Origin: CAMLQK01 sp964654135
Lineage (GTDB): Bacteria; Patescibacteriota; Saccharimonadia; Saccharimonadales; UBA4665
NCBI GenBank assembly: GCA_964654135.1
Contig: CAZZHV010000048.1
Location: forward strand, 1-8,391
Reading direction: 5' to 3'
Length of the DNA: 8,391 bases
In this document: in pieces, positions 1-5,994 of the stretch
Layout of the letters: every line of letters begins with the position of its first letter
How positions within the stretch are numbered: position 1 is the stretch's first letter
Notes under the pieces: model-generated
The model's database searches: none
What the model was told of the DNA's origin: nothing
Seen by the model: the letters and a program-made list of their open reading frames with translations, nothing else
Made by a program: the position numbers and the translations under genes

Positions 1-29
1 ATAATACTATATTACCTCTGTTAAGTCAA
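1..29 (-). promoter_or_regulatory. Leftward promoter at the window edge
   Basis: On the minus strand TTGACT (29 to 24) and TATTAT (6 to 1) are separated by exactly 17 bases, a near-consensus sigma-70-type promoter. It points out of the window to the left, just beyond the stop codon of the LCP gene (51-53), so it probably drives a gene starting within about 10-20 bases beyond base 1. The target is not visible. Confidence 0.5.
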
Positions 30-50
30 GGTATAAGACAATATTTCTAT

Positions 51-1148
51 CTATTGCGCTAGTGTTTGCTGCATGGTTGCTTGCAGCTGAGAGTAGTCGT
101 AGAGGCCTGCAACAGGCAGTACAATACTCTGGCTGCCTTGCATTCCAGTTGTCACAAGTGGGCTAGAAGAGCTGTTGAGCGGGATCGAGATAATAGACTT
201 ACTACCGATGTTACGAAGGGCGTCGACGGCGCTTTGTAATTCCGAAGTAGGGATGTTGGTGGCAATATTATCGCCAAACGAATTAGCGAGGTTCATGACG
301 GTAAGCGGGTTAGCAAGAATGCCTTTAGAAAGGGCTTTCTGACGAATGGCGTCAACGATGAGTTGTTGATTAACTTCACGGTCGAAATTGCTCTGAGGCA
401 AGCCGTAGCCGCCCTTGGCATTGCGCGCTCGAGATAGGTTAAGCGCTTGCTGACCATCTAGGTGCGCAGGGCCATTAGGATACTTGAGGTTGTAGCACGT
501 ATATGGACCGTTAGGGCAGTTCTTGTCAAAGCTGCGATCTAGAATGCCGCGTGGGTCATTGCTTTTAATAACGACATCGACACCACCGAGTGCGTTTACG
601 CTATCACGGACGAAAGTATAGTTAACTTTGGCGTAATATTGGATCTGAATGCCAAGAACATCACCAACTTTTTGCTTAAATGCTTCGCTCGCTTTTTGTT
701 CATCTTTGCCATTGTTACGCAACGCACACTGGTAAACGGCGTTGATTTTGCCTTCGGTGCCGTTGGAACATTTCATGCCGTATTGCACCCACAAGTCACG
801 TGGAACACTAACGGTGTGCGCCTTATGGGTCTTGTTATTGATGCTGAGCACCATGATTGAGTCAGCTAGAAGTGCGCCGCCGTGGTGAGGATCGTCACTT
901 GAGTTGCCGAAGATGAGCATGCTCGTTACATGATTTTCGTCTTCCTTGAGCGGATCGTGCTTTGTTAGGGCTGCAAAAGTGCCTCCCTTGAACGTTTTGT
1001 GAACACTACTATCAATACGCAAAAGGAAAACGAGCATTGCAACTGCAGTAATGCCAACAAGGATGGCGAGCGCTAACAAGATCTTTTTCTTACGTGAAAA
1101 TGAGGATACTTTTGCGGCAACTGCCTGTAACTTCTTTGGGATATGCAT
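51..1148 (-). CDS. LytR-CpsA-Psr (LCP) family cell-wall glycopolymer ligase
   Basis: Predicted 365-aa membrane-anchored enzyme. LCP proteins transfer glycan from an undecaprenyl-pyrophosphate carrier to peptidoglycan outside the membrane. Residues 1-21 are basic and cytoplasmic, about 22-44 form one transmembrane helix, and the LCP domain follows. Visible signatures are LLADSIMVLSIN (D96), VSVPRD (R117, D118), the LSRAR segment (R240, R242) and SNFDREVNQQ (R257), the counterpart of the usual D-F-x-R-x-x-R-Q motif with the second Arg replaced by Asn. Four cysteines (127, 141, 211, 218) all lie outside the membrane and could form disulfides. The start at 1148 is chosen over upstream in-frame ATGs because a consensus promoter (TTGACA, 17 bp, TTTTAT at 1164-1159) covers the ATG at 1160, leaving a transcript beginning almost at this codon. 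The gene ends with TAG and is divergent from the small membrane protein gene. The family assignment is firm; the glycan transferred is unknown. Confidence 0.9.
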   Translation of the reverse strand: MHIPKKLQAVAAKVSSFSRKKKILLALAILVGITAVAMLVFLLRIDSSVHKTFKGGTFAALTKHDPLKEDENHVTSMLIFGNSSDDPHHGGALLADSIMVLSINNKTHKAHTVSVPRDLWVQYGMKCSNGTEGKINAVYQCALRNNGKDEQKASEAFKQKVGDVLGIQIQYYAKVNYTFVRDSVNALGGVDVVIKSNDPRGILDRSFDKNCPNGPYTCYNLKYPNGPAHLDGQQALNLSRARNAKGGYGLPQSNFDREVNQQLIVDAIRQKALSKGILANPLTVMNLANSFGDNIATNIPTSELQSAVDALRNIGSKSIISIPLNSSSSPLVTTGMQGSQSIVLPVAGLYDYSQLQATMQQTLAQ

Positions 1149-1158
1149 AATTAACAAC

Positions 1159-1187
1159 ATAAAAACATGTATTGCTACACATGTCAA
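1159..1187 (-). promoter_or_regulatory. Promoter of the LCP gene
   Basis: On the minus strand a perfect -35 TTGACA (1187 to 1182) and a 4/6 -10 TTTTAT (1164 to 1159) are separated by 17 bases. The start codon at 1148 lies 10 bases beyond the -10, so the transcript should have a 5' leader of only a few bases. An alternative -10, TATGTT (1161 to 1156), would put the transcription start exactly on the ATG. Confidence 0.55.
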
Positions 1188-1253
1188 TCGACCTAGCTGC
1201 GTCTCGCTTAAAAAGCTGTGAAAACCTTTACAGTGCAATTGCCTAAGACGCGG

Positions 1254-1259
1254 TACAAT
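1254..1259 (+). promoter_or_regulatory. -10 box of the small membrane protein/BrkB cluster
   Basis: TACAAT (5/6 match to TATAAT) predicts a transcription start near 1266 and a leader of about 30 bases. The leader contains AAAGGGA (1286-1292), a plausible Shine-Dalgarno sequence 4 bases before the ATG at 1297. The only -35-like match, TTTACA at 1227-1232, is 21 bases away, longer than usual, so -35 assignment is weak. Confidence 0.4.
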
Positions 1260-1296
1260 ATAAATAAGTATTAAGCACGTTAGATAAAGGGATAGT

Positions 1297-1518
1297 ATGG
1301 ATCTACAAACCACGTTTTACGTTATTGGCATAATCTTTATGAGCCTTATGACCTTAATCATCTTGGCGCTGGTCGTCGCAGTGTTTGCGATTAAGGCAAA
1401 GATCAACACTATTCAAAGACAAATTGAGAACAAAATCCATTCTTTTACAGAGGTTGCAGAGATGGGCGAAGAGATCGTACACAAAGCCCAGGACTTTATG
1501 GGTCGCAACAAGAAATAG
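1297..1518 (+). CDS. Small single-pass membrane protein, unknown function
   Basis: Predicted 73-aa protein. Residues 1-6 are short and polar, about 7-32 form one strongly hydrophobic helix (GIIFMSLMTLIILALVVAVF core), and about 33-73 are a charged helical tail (KAKINTIQRQIENK... ending GRNKK) with coiled-coil character. The architecture resembles the many small bacterial proteins with one anchor and a cytoplasmic or surface helix, but no specific family is recognised. It has its own -10 box (1254-1259) and a Shine-Dalgarno-like AAAGGGA, which supports it being real. It ends with TAG 11 bases before the BrkB-like gene, so the two are probably cotranscribed, and it might be a partner of that membrane protein. 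Confidence 0.7.
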   Translation: MDLQTTFYVIGIIFMSLMTLIILALVVAVFAIKAKINTIQRQIENKIHSFTEVAEMGEEIVHKAQDFMGRNKK

Positions 1519-1529
1519 CCACCAAATCT

Positions 1530-2477
1530 ATGTCAGTTCCCCAGCTTATCGACCGCATCGACCAATTTCAGCAGCGCCACCCAATCGTGGGCTTACCCTA
1601 CGCTATCATCAAGAAGTTTGGCGATGATGACGGCGGCTATCAAGCTGCGCTTATCACCTACTATGGATTCCTATCGATCTTCCCGCTACTGCTCGTAATA
1701 TTGACGATAATACAGATTATTTTTCACAACAATATTGAAGTTCGTCATGACGTTTCGCAAAGTATCGGGCACTTTTTGCCTGGTATTAGCTCAGCTTTGG
1801 AAAGTAACGTCCATAGTATGGGAAAAAGTGGTGTTGGACTTGCGATTGGCCTTTTGTTGACATTTTATGGTGCTCGAGGTGTCGCAGATGTGTTGCGCCA
1901 TGCGCTTAACGATATCTGGCAAGTTCCACGTATGCGACGCACGGGTTTCCCCAAGGGTTTATTGCAGAGCTTTCTTATTATGGTTGCTGCAGCTGTGGGC
2001 TTTGGCGCAACTGTTGCGGTATCAAGTTTTAGCGCAGCATTGGGGCATGCAGTGTGGGTGAAGATACTCGCGAACATCATAGGTTTTGGTGTGCTTTTTG
2101 GGGTACTATTGTTCGTATTTCGTACAGCAACCTCGCGTAAGGTTCCGCCTAAAGATATGTTTGTCGGTACTGGCATAGCCGCGGCAATTATGCAGGTTTT
2201 GCTAACCTTTGGTAGCTTGTTGGTCGCCCACCAGCTCAAGAACTTTGACACATTATACGGAACTTTTGCCGTGGTGCTTGGTATGCTCTTCTGGATTTAC
2301 TTGCTCGCACAAGTTGTGGTCTATGCTGTTGAGATTGATAGCGTTCGGCATCTTAAGTTGTATCCTCGAGCTATTCAAAATGATAAGCCGACCGCCCAAG
2401 ACCTTCACGCATACGAACTTTATGCACATGTTGATCGGTATATACCGAAGGAAGAAATCGACGTGCGCTTCAAATAA
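1530..2477 (+). CDS. YihY/BrkB family inner-membrane protein
   Basis: Predicted 315-aa polytopic membrane protein of the YihY/BrkB (COG1295, formerly mis-named ribonuclease BN) family, whose transport or envelope role is not well established. About six membrane helices are visible near residues 46-66, 101-117, 143-168, 178-198, 210-234 and 246-268. Family hallmarks are AALITYYGFLSIFPLLL near the first helix, GARGVADVLRHALNDIW (115-130) and YGTFAVVLGMLFWIYLLAQ followed by YAVEID (243-270), matching the family's Y-G-x-x-A and G-A-E-hydrophobic region. The polar C-terminal tail (about 271-315) is presumably cytoplasmic. It follows the 73-aa membrane protein by 11 bases with no obvious ribosome-binding site, suggesting coupled or leader-dependent translation, and ends with TAA 46 bases before the PadR gene. 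Confidence 0.88.
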   Translation: MSVPQLIDRIDQFQQRHPIVGLPYAIIKKFGDDDGGYQAALITYYGFLSIFPLLLVILTIIQIIFHNNIEVRHDVSQSIGHFLPGISSALESNVHSMGKSGVGLAIGLLLTFYGARGVADVLRHALNDIWQVPRMRRTGFPKGLLQSFLIMVAAAVGFGATVAVSSFSAALGHAVWVKILANIIGFGVLFGVLLFVFRTATSRKVPPKDMFVGTGIAAAIMQVLLTFGSLLVAHQLKNFDTLYGTFAVVLGMLFWIYLLAQVVVYAVEIDSVRHLKLYPRAIQNDKPTAQDLHAYELYAHVDRYIPKEEIDVRFK

Positions 2478-2489
2478 ATAACTATCACT

Positions 2490-2506
2490 GTACTTTTTAA
2501 AAGTAC
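2490..2506. promoter_or_regulatory. Palindromic candidate operator upstream of the PadR gene
   Basis: GTACTTTT, a single T, then AAAAGTAC make a perfect 8+1+8 palindrome 17 bases before the PadR start codon. GTAC occurs four times between 2490 and 2522, and TGTACT recurs at 2489-2494 and 2518-2523. PadR proteins commonly bind palindromes in their own promoters, so autoregulation is the simplest reading. The stem is A/T-rich and lacks a following U-tract, so it is a poor terminator for the BrkB gene. Confidence 0.45.
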
Positions 2507-2523
2507 GTGGTACCGTATGTACT

Positions 2524-3039
2524 ATGACTGCCTCCCGCTTGCTTATAATTGGAGCCTTGCGCATGATCCAACCAGCACATGGCTATCAAGTGCGACAGGA
2601 ATTAGAGCGTTGGGAAGCGGATAAATGGGCGAATATCGCCTATGGCTCGATCTATCATGCGCTCAACACTATGGCTTCAGAAGGACTGCTGGAGATGTAC
2701 GAAGCCCCCGACCGTAAAGGCGGCACCACTAAGAAAGTCTACGTCTTAACTTCTGATGGCGAAAAAGAGTACCGACATTTGCTTAGCGAGTATTGGTGGG
2801 AGCCGCGTGTGGTTTACGACCCGTTCCAGATTGCGCTGACATTTCGCCAGGATTTGCCAAAACAAGAACTCATTAGTGCATTGCAAATGCGGATAACAGC
2901 GGCAGAGGAATCAGTTGCGCATCTTAGGGAGCGTCAGGTTTTGGCTCCGCCCCACATAGCATCTAATATGGATCTTATTATTGGGCAAACGCAAGTTTTT
3001 ATTGAATGGGCAGGCCGGCAAATCGCCGAAAAGCCATGA
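2524..3039 (+). CDS. PadR family winged-helix transcriptional regulator
   Basis: Predicted 171-aa cytoplasmic DNA-binding dimer. The PadR winged helix fills about residues 4-85: LLIIGALRMIQPAHGYQVRQ, then W-x-x-I-A-YGSIYHALNTMASEGLLE, then the wing with KKVYVLTSDGEKEY. The rest is helical and resembles the C-terminal dimerisation region of PadR/AphA-type proteins (PFQIALTFRQDL, then an LRER-containing helix). Family members usually repress transporter or stress genes and release DNA on binding a ligand or at a cell-state signal. The nearby palindrome (2490-2506) is a candidate autoregulatory operator. Likely targets in this window are itself or the ABC exporter at 5995-8116, but no copy of the palindrome was seen there. 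It ends with TGA, the only complete gene here to do so. The family call is firm; target and ligand are unknown. Confidence 0.9.
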   Translation: MTASRLLIIGALRMIQPAHGYQVRQELERWEADKWANIAYGSIYHALNTMASEGLLEMYEAPDRKGGTTKKVYVLTSDGEKEYRHLLSEYWWEPRVVYDPFQIALTFRQDLPKQELISALQMRITAAEESVAHLRERQVLAPPHIASNMDLIIGQTQVFIEWAGRQIAEKP

Positions 3040-3045
3040 AACATC

Positions 3046-3069
3046 AACGTATACAAATTTTAATACGTT
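3046..3069. terminator. Weak hairpin between convergent genes
   Basis: AACGTAT (3046-3052) and ATACGTT (3063-3069) form a 7-bp inverted repeat with a 10-base A/T-rich loop. It lies across the 20-bp gap between the convergent PadR and sugar transferase genes and overlaps the stop codon of the latter. It could be a bidirectional terminator, but the stem is weak and there is no proper U-tract. Confidence 0.25.
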
Positions 3070-3752
3070 AGTTCCCCGTTGTGGAGGTCGATTTCTGCTG
3101 CAATCACCTCTGGCAACGTTATCTGTAAATGTTTTGCGCCATATGCCATAACAGTTCCAAGGATGGTCAGATCGACTGCCTGGCTGGCGTTGTGGTAGTA
3201 CCATTCGGTAGCTTGTATACGAGCGTCATAGAGTTCGTAAGAGCCGGGCTCAAAGGCTTCTCCAATAAGGCTGTCGACACCAAATATGCCTGGCCGCATT
3301 GACGTGTACATATCAACCCATTTGTAGAATCGCTCTGCTTCGCCGGTAGCATGCATGGCTTTGTACATACTTTCTAGTTCCTCTGGTAACTGAGGTCGGG
3401 GCCCAATAATTGACATAGACCCAGGTTGGCTAGGGTCCTCGCTGACGTGGGCTATTTGTACAAGCTCATCAAGCGCAAGTTTGCGTATGGCTATGGCGGT
3501 AGGCGTGAGCTCTTTCTTGGCGTGCAAAGCAATATCTGGCGCATGCATGGTCTGTACTTTTAACATCTTAAAAAGATGACCACCAAGTCCGACACGTTCT
3601 TGTTCAAAGATGTTGCTGCTTAGCGTTAAAAGTACATTGCGGGTAATCCAATACGCAAGCACTCTGGTATTTTTCGCCAGGGTTGCATCAAGCACACGTT
3701 TTTCGTAAGAAGTATGCCAGTTTGGACCTACCAATGTATATTCAACCGACAT
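3060..3752 (-). CDS. Bacterial sugar transferase (phosphoglycosyl transferase-like), apparently without its membrane hairpin
   Basis: Predicted 230-aa protein resembling the small monotopic phosphoglycosyl transferases (PF02397; PglC/WcaJ type), which move a sugar-1-phosphate onto undecaprenyl phosphate to begin a lipid-linked glycan. Visible family blocks are EKRVLD (17-22), IFEQERVGLGG (48-58), LFKMLKVQTM (60-69, the usual K-F-R-T-M region), LALDELVQI with the catalytic Asp-Glu pair D95-E96, SMSIIGPRP (112-120) and MRPGIFG (152-158). Two things are unusual. The hydrophobic re-entrant helix normally found between KRxxD and QxRxG is shortened and interrupted by K, N and R (27-47), with no Ser-Pro kink, and the conserved GWAQVxGR after RPG is replaced by GVDSLIGE. 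The enzyme may be soluble, partner-dependent or altered in activity. The start at 3752 is supported by TATAGT ending 6 bases upstream. It lies 41 bases after the large membrane protein gene. Confidence 0.75.
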   Translation of the reverse strand: MSVEYTLVGPNWHTSYEKRVLDATLAKNTRVLAYWITRNVLLTLSSNIFEQERVGLGGHLFKMLKVQTMHAPDIALHAKKELTPTAIAIRKLALDELVQIAHVSEDPSQPGSMSIIGPRPQLPEELESMYKAMHATGEAERFYKWVDMYTSMRPGIFGVDSLIGEAFEPGSYELYDARIQATEWYYHNASQAVDLTILGTVMAYGAKHLQITLPEVIAAEIDLHNGELTY

Positions 3753-3758
3753 ACTTAT

Positions 3759-3764
3759 ACTATA
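3759..3764 (-). promoter_or_regulatory. -10 box of the sugar transferase gene
   Basis: TATAGT (5/6 match, reading 3764 to 3759 on the minus strand) ends 6 bases before the ATG at 3752, predicting a leaderless or nearly leaderless mRNA. No good -35 is seen at 17 bases (TGGTAA only). The gene may therefore be expressed both from this site and by read-through from the gene upstream. Confidence 0.4.
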
Positions 3765-3793
3765 TGTATGATGTTTATGGCTTACCAGTAGGT

Positions 3794-5377
3794 CTAGTAC
3801 ATTTCATCATGTTTTTCGTTGAGGAAACGTGTCCACTGACGAACGAGACGTAAGATAGTCTTAAGTGGCAGCTCGATAGCCATATCAAGAATATAAGCAA
3901 CGATATTAACGCGAGCATATTTACGAGATAGCCACTGGCCAACGGTGATGAATGGTAGATAGAAGAAATCGCGTAGTACGCTGAGTAAGCCTTGCTGTTT
4001 GGCAAGCAACTCCATCTCGCGAATCATGCGGCTGAGGCGGAATCCCAAGAAGCTGGCAGTTGAGAGGAACACGAAGAAGATAATCATTTGGATAGCGTTA
4101 AAGTGCAGCAGGCTTAGTAGATAGAGCGTAATTGCAAACGGTACAAAGAAAAAGATGGTGTAGAGCAACTTGGCTCCTGCAGAAATAGGCTTGATGTTTA
4201 CCGTGAGCGTAGGCGCAGGCATTGACTCCGAAGGATAGAGGACGCCGCCAATGTAGTTGCGCAATGATTGCGCATTACTTGGTGCTGGCGGTCGCAGACC
4301 AAGCTTAAGACCTGCCATGTAAAGTGGTGGAATTAGCAGGTTGATGCCAAGCGGCAGAAAAGCGATACTACCGACAAAAATCAGGTCGTATGGTACTTCG
4401 ATGCCAACACCAATGATAATTTTGGTGATAAAAATAAAGGCAATACTTTTGAGAATACCCTTGTTGAGGCGACGACCGACGTCTTTGTAGTCGCTAAGCG
4501 CAGTGCGCTCATAGGTGTTAAGGAACTGTTCTTGGTCGTTGAGGAGCTGCGCGACATTGTCCTGGTGGGCTTCAACCAGGCTTTTGAGTACGCGAATTGG
4601 CGCACCATAGCGGCTAACACTACGTTCCAGATTAAGCGTGAGGTTTGCAGTGAACAAACTGTCTACTTGTTGGTTAAAGTGCACGAATGCCTGCATGTTA
4701 GAAGGTGACTGCTGGAACATATTCATTAGGTCGTAACGAACGAGCGCAATGTCGGACTTCAGAAGCGCCTTGTGGGCCGCAATATAGAGGCAGAGTTCGT
4801 AATTGCCTGCATCGTCCTGGTTCTTGACAAAGCTGTCGCGTGGTAGCGACTGCAGATAATGGTTGTAGGCAAATGTTGCGATAGCATTGAGGTGATAGTG
4901 TGGATTAAGCAGCTCTTCGGTGCCGACTGAAAGAATGTCGAGCATCCAATCTTGTGCTTTGTCACGGTTAACCTGGGCATCTCGCAGTTGCCAATAGACG
5001 TTCATCCAGCCGTCAACGAGCTGATTTAACTGACCGCTTACATGTGCCCCAAAGGTATTATTTTGAAGATATCCAGCTTGCGTGAGTTCTACGATGAGCT
5101 CTTCGCCCATGTTACCGATGCCGCGACGGGCATTGAACGACACAGAACGATTGTAGAAACGACGAATTGCTCGCTGTAGCAACAAGTGCTCTTCGGTGTA
5201 CTCTGCGGCATTGCGTAGTTGCTCGTAGGCACTGGTAATAGCCTTGCCAAGGCCTGGAACCTGGATGCGGGCGCCAGTGCCATTATGTGTAGTTGCGGTT
5301 TTGTTGTGGGTGAGGGCAACATCCAATTGCTGCTGCAAGAGTGGCAACAATGAAGGCCCCGGTTGATTCGGTGACAT
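3794..5377 (-). CDS. Large membrane protein of unknown function
   Basis: Predicted 527-aa protein that I do not recognise. Residues 1 to about 300 are polar, mostly helical and cytoplasmic-looking, with a Pro/Gln-rich start and a Thr/Asn/Gly-rich linker near 25-40. Then come two hydrophobic helices (about 308-325 and 332-350), a Pro-rich polar loop (about 360-395), two more helices (about 402-424 and 428-447), and an amphipathic region (about 455-520) with a hydrophobic stretch near VNIVAYILDMAIELPLK. It ends in a charged tail. One Cys only, in the N-terminal part. The start is set at the ATG at 5377, because the upstream in-frame GTG (5386) sits directly against the -10 box TATACT (5393-5388). 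It lies between the Nudix and sugar transferase genes on the same strand, so an envelope role is possible but not shown. The reading frame is long, intact and has its own promoter, so the gene is real. Confidence 0.8.
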   Translation of the reverse strand: MSPNQPGPSLLPLLQQQLDVALTHNKTATTHNGTGARIQVPGLGKAITSAYEQLRNAAEYTEEHLLLQRAIRRFYNRSVSFNARRGIGNMGEELIVELTQAGYLQNNTFGAHVSGQLNQLVDGWMNVYWQLRDAQVNRDKAQDWMLDILSVGTEELLNPHYHLNAIATFAYNHYLQSLPRDSFVKNQDDAGNYELCLYIAAHKALLKSDIALVRYDLMNMFQQSPSNMQAFVHFNQQVDSLFTANLTLNLERSVSRYGAPIRVLKSLVEAHQDNVAQLLNDQEQFLNTYERTALSDYKDVGRRLNKGILKSIAFIFITKIIIGVGIEVPYDLIFVGSIAFLPLGINLLIPPLYMAGLKLGLRPPAPSNAQSLRNYIGGVLYPSESMPAPTLTVNIKPISAGAKLLYTIFFFVPFAITLYLLSLLHFNAIQMIIFFVFLSTASFLGFRLSRMIREMELLAKQQGLLSVLRDFFYLPFITVGQWLSRKYARVNIVAYILDMAIELPLKTILRLVRQWTRFLNEKHDEMY

Positions 5378-5387
5378 ATATACCACT

Positions 5388-5393
5388 AGTATA
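5388..5393 (-). promoter_or_regulatory. -10 box of the large membrane protein gene
   Basis: TATACT (5/6 match, 5393 to 5388 on the minus strand) ends 10 bases before the chosen ATG at 5377. The -35 position at 17 bases reads TTTAAG, a weak match. The predicted transcript starts only a few bases before the start codon, which rules out the GTG at 5386. Confidence 0.4.
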
Positions 5394-5403
5394 TACCGAC
5401 TAT

Positions 5404-5422
5404 GCTCATTCTTAAAACGAGC
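5404..5422 (-). terminator. Possible hairpin after the Nudix gene
   Basis: In the minus-strand transcript GCTCGTT and AATGAGC pair over 7 bp with a 5-base loop. One position is a G-U wobble in minus-strand RNA but an A-C mismatch in plus-strand RNA, which fits function in the Nudix transcript. It starts 14 bases after the Nudix stop codon. There is no U-tract, so this may be only a partial terminator or 3'-end stabiliser. Confidence 0.3.
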
Positions 5423-5435
5423 GTAACAGATTGAC

Positions 5436-5939
5436 CTAGTTGCCGAAGTCTAGGGCACCACCATTAAGGAGCGCGAATGCTTTGCGCAGCGCGACGAATT
5501 CGTCGTCATCTACGTCCTTATTGTTGTTGTACACCTGGTCGAGCTCGTCTTCGGCAAACCAGCCGTATGTTGCATGATCATCGGGGTTGGTCTTGACCTG
5601 ATCAATTGGGTCGATGAATGTCGCAAAGTAGATAATTTCGGCAGAATGAGAGCCTTTAATGTGATTAGTATAGTCAAATGCAGCAAATGGATCGCCGACT
5701 TTAATATGCATACCGAATTCTTCGAAAATCTCACGCTTGAGGCCGGTAGCGATATTTTCACCAAAATCTATATGACCACCAGGGATTTCATAAACGCCCG
5801 GCAAAAACTTTTTAGTATCGGCACGTTTTGGTAGAAAAACTTTGGTTACTCCGTCAAAATTATGGTAAATAAGTGCGCAAGCGGTGATTACTTGCTGGCC
5901 GTGTGCGGCAACTTCGCTATCGTGTGAGATTTTGTTCAT
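5436..5939 (-). CDS. Nudix hydrolase
   Basis: Predicted 167-aa cytoplasmic Mg-dependent hydrolase of nucleoside-diphosphate-linked (X) substrates. The Nudix box is complete: G55-x5-E61-x7-R69-E70-I71-x-E73-E74-x-G76-M77, in which the E-E pair and E70 bind metal. It is preceded by LPKRADTKKFLPGVYEIPGGH, typical of MutT-like/ADP-ribose-type members, but substrate class cannot be told from the box alone. The open frame extends upstream to 6149, but the extension overlaps the divergent ABC gene and reads as low-complexity, non-family sequence. The ATG at 5939 is chosen because TATGAT ends 6 bases before it. Possible roles are nucleotide-pool sanitation, NAD/ADP-ribose turnover or coenzyme metabolism. 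It is the first gene of a minus-strand series and divergent from the ABC operon across 55 bp. Confidence 0.9.
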   Translation of the reverse strand: MNKISHDSEVAAHGQQVITACALIYHNFDGVTKVFLPKRADTKKFLPGVYEIPGGHIDFGENIATGLKREIFEEFGMHIKVGDPFAAFDYTNHIKGSHSAEIIYFATFIDPIDQVKTNPDDHATYGWFAEDELDQVYNNNKDVDDDEFVALRKAFALLNGGALDFGN

Positions 5940-5945
5940 GTGCCT

Positions 5946-5951
5946 ATCATA
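5946..5951 (-). promoter_or_regulatory. -10 box of the Nudix gene
   Basis: TATGAT (5/6 match, 5951 to 5946 on the minus strand) ends 6 bases before the ATG at 5939, consistent with a leaderless mRNA. A TTGCAA on the same strand (5977 to 5972) is 20 bases upstream of it, a non-ideal spacing for a -35. Confidence 0.5.
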
Positions 5952-5978
5952 ACAGATGCCCAAGCTAAGAGTTGCAAA

Positions 5979-5987
5979 TGATACAAT
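5979..5987 (+). promoter_or_regulatory. Extended -10 promoter of the ABC exporter operon
   Basis: TGATACAAT is an extended -10 (TG, one base, then TACAAT at 5982-5987, 5/6 match). The ATG at 5995 follows after 7 bases, where transcription would normally start, so the mRNA is predicted to be leaderless. No -35 is seen, which is acceptable for extended -10 promoters. It faces away from the Nudix promoter within the same 55 bp. Confidence 0.55.
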
Positions 5988-5994
5988 AGTGCTT

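Noticed and set aside
1149..1296. Possible riboswitch or ncRNA in the 148-bp divergent region
   Set aside because: The space is explained by two divergent promoters and a short leader; no strong hairpins or known aptamer motifs were seen.
2253..2564. 103-codon minus-strand open frame across the BrkB/PadR junction
   Set aside because: It is antisense to two firm genes and lacks family sequence or initiation signals.
3037..3062. TGA of the PadR gene read as an amino acid (recoded UGA)
   Set aside because: Reading through adds only seven codons before TAA, overlaps the convergent gene, and PadR already has full family length.
5956..5994. Upstream ATG for the ABC ATPase
   Set aside because: It would place 13 non-family residues ahead of MAAIISLSNV and lies upstream of the extended -10 that fits the ATG at 5995.
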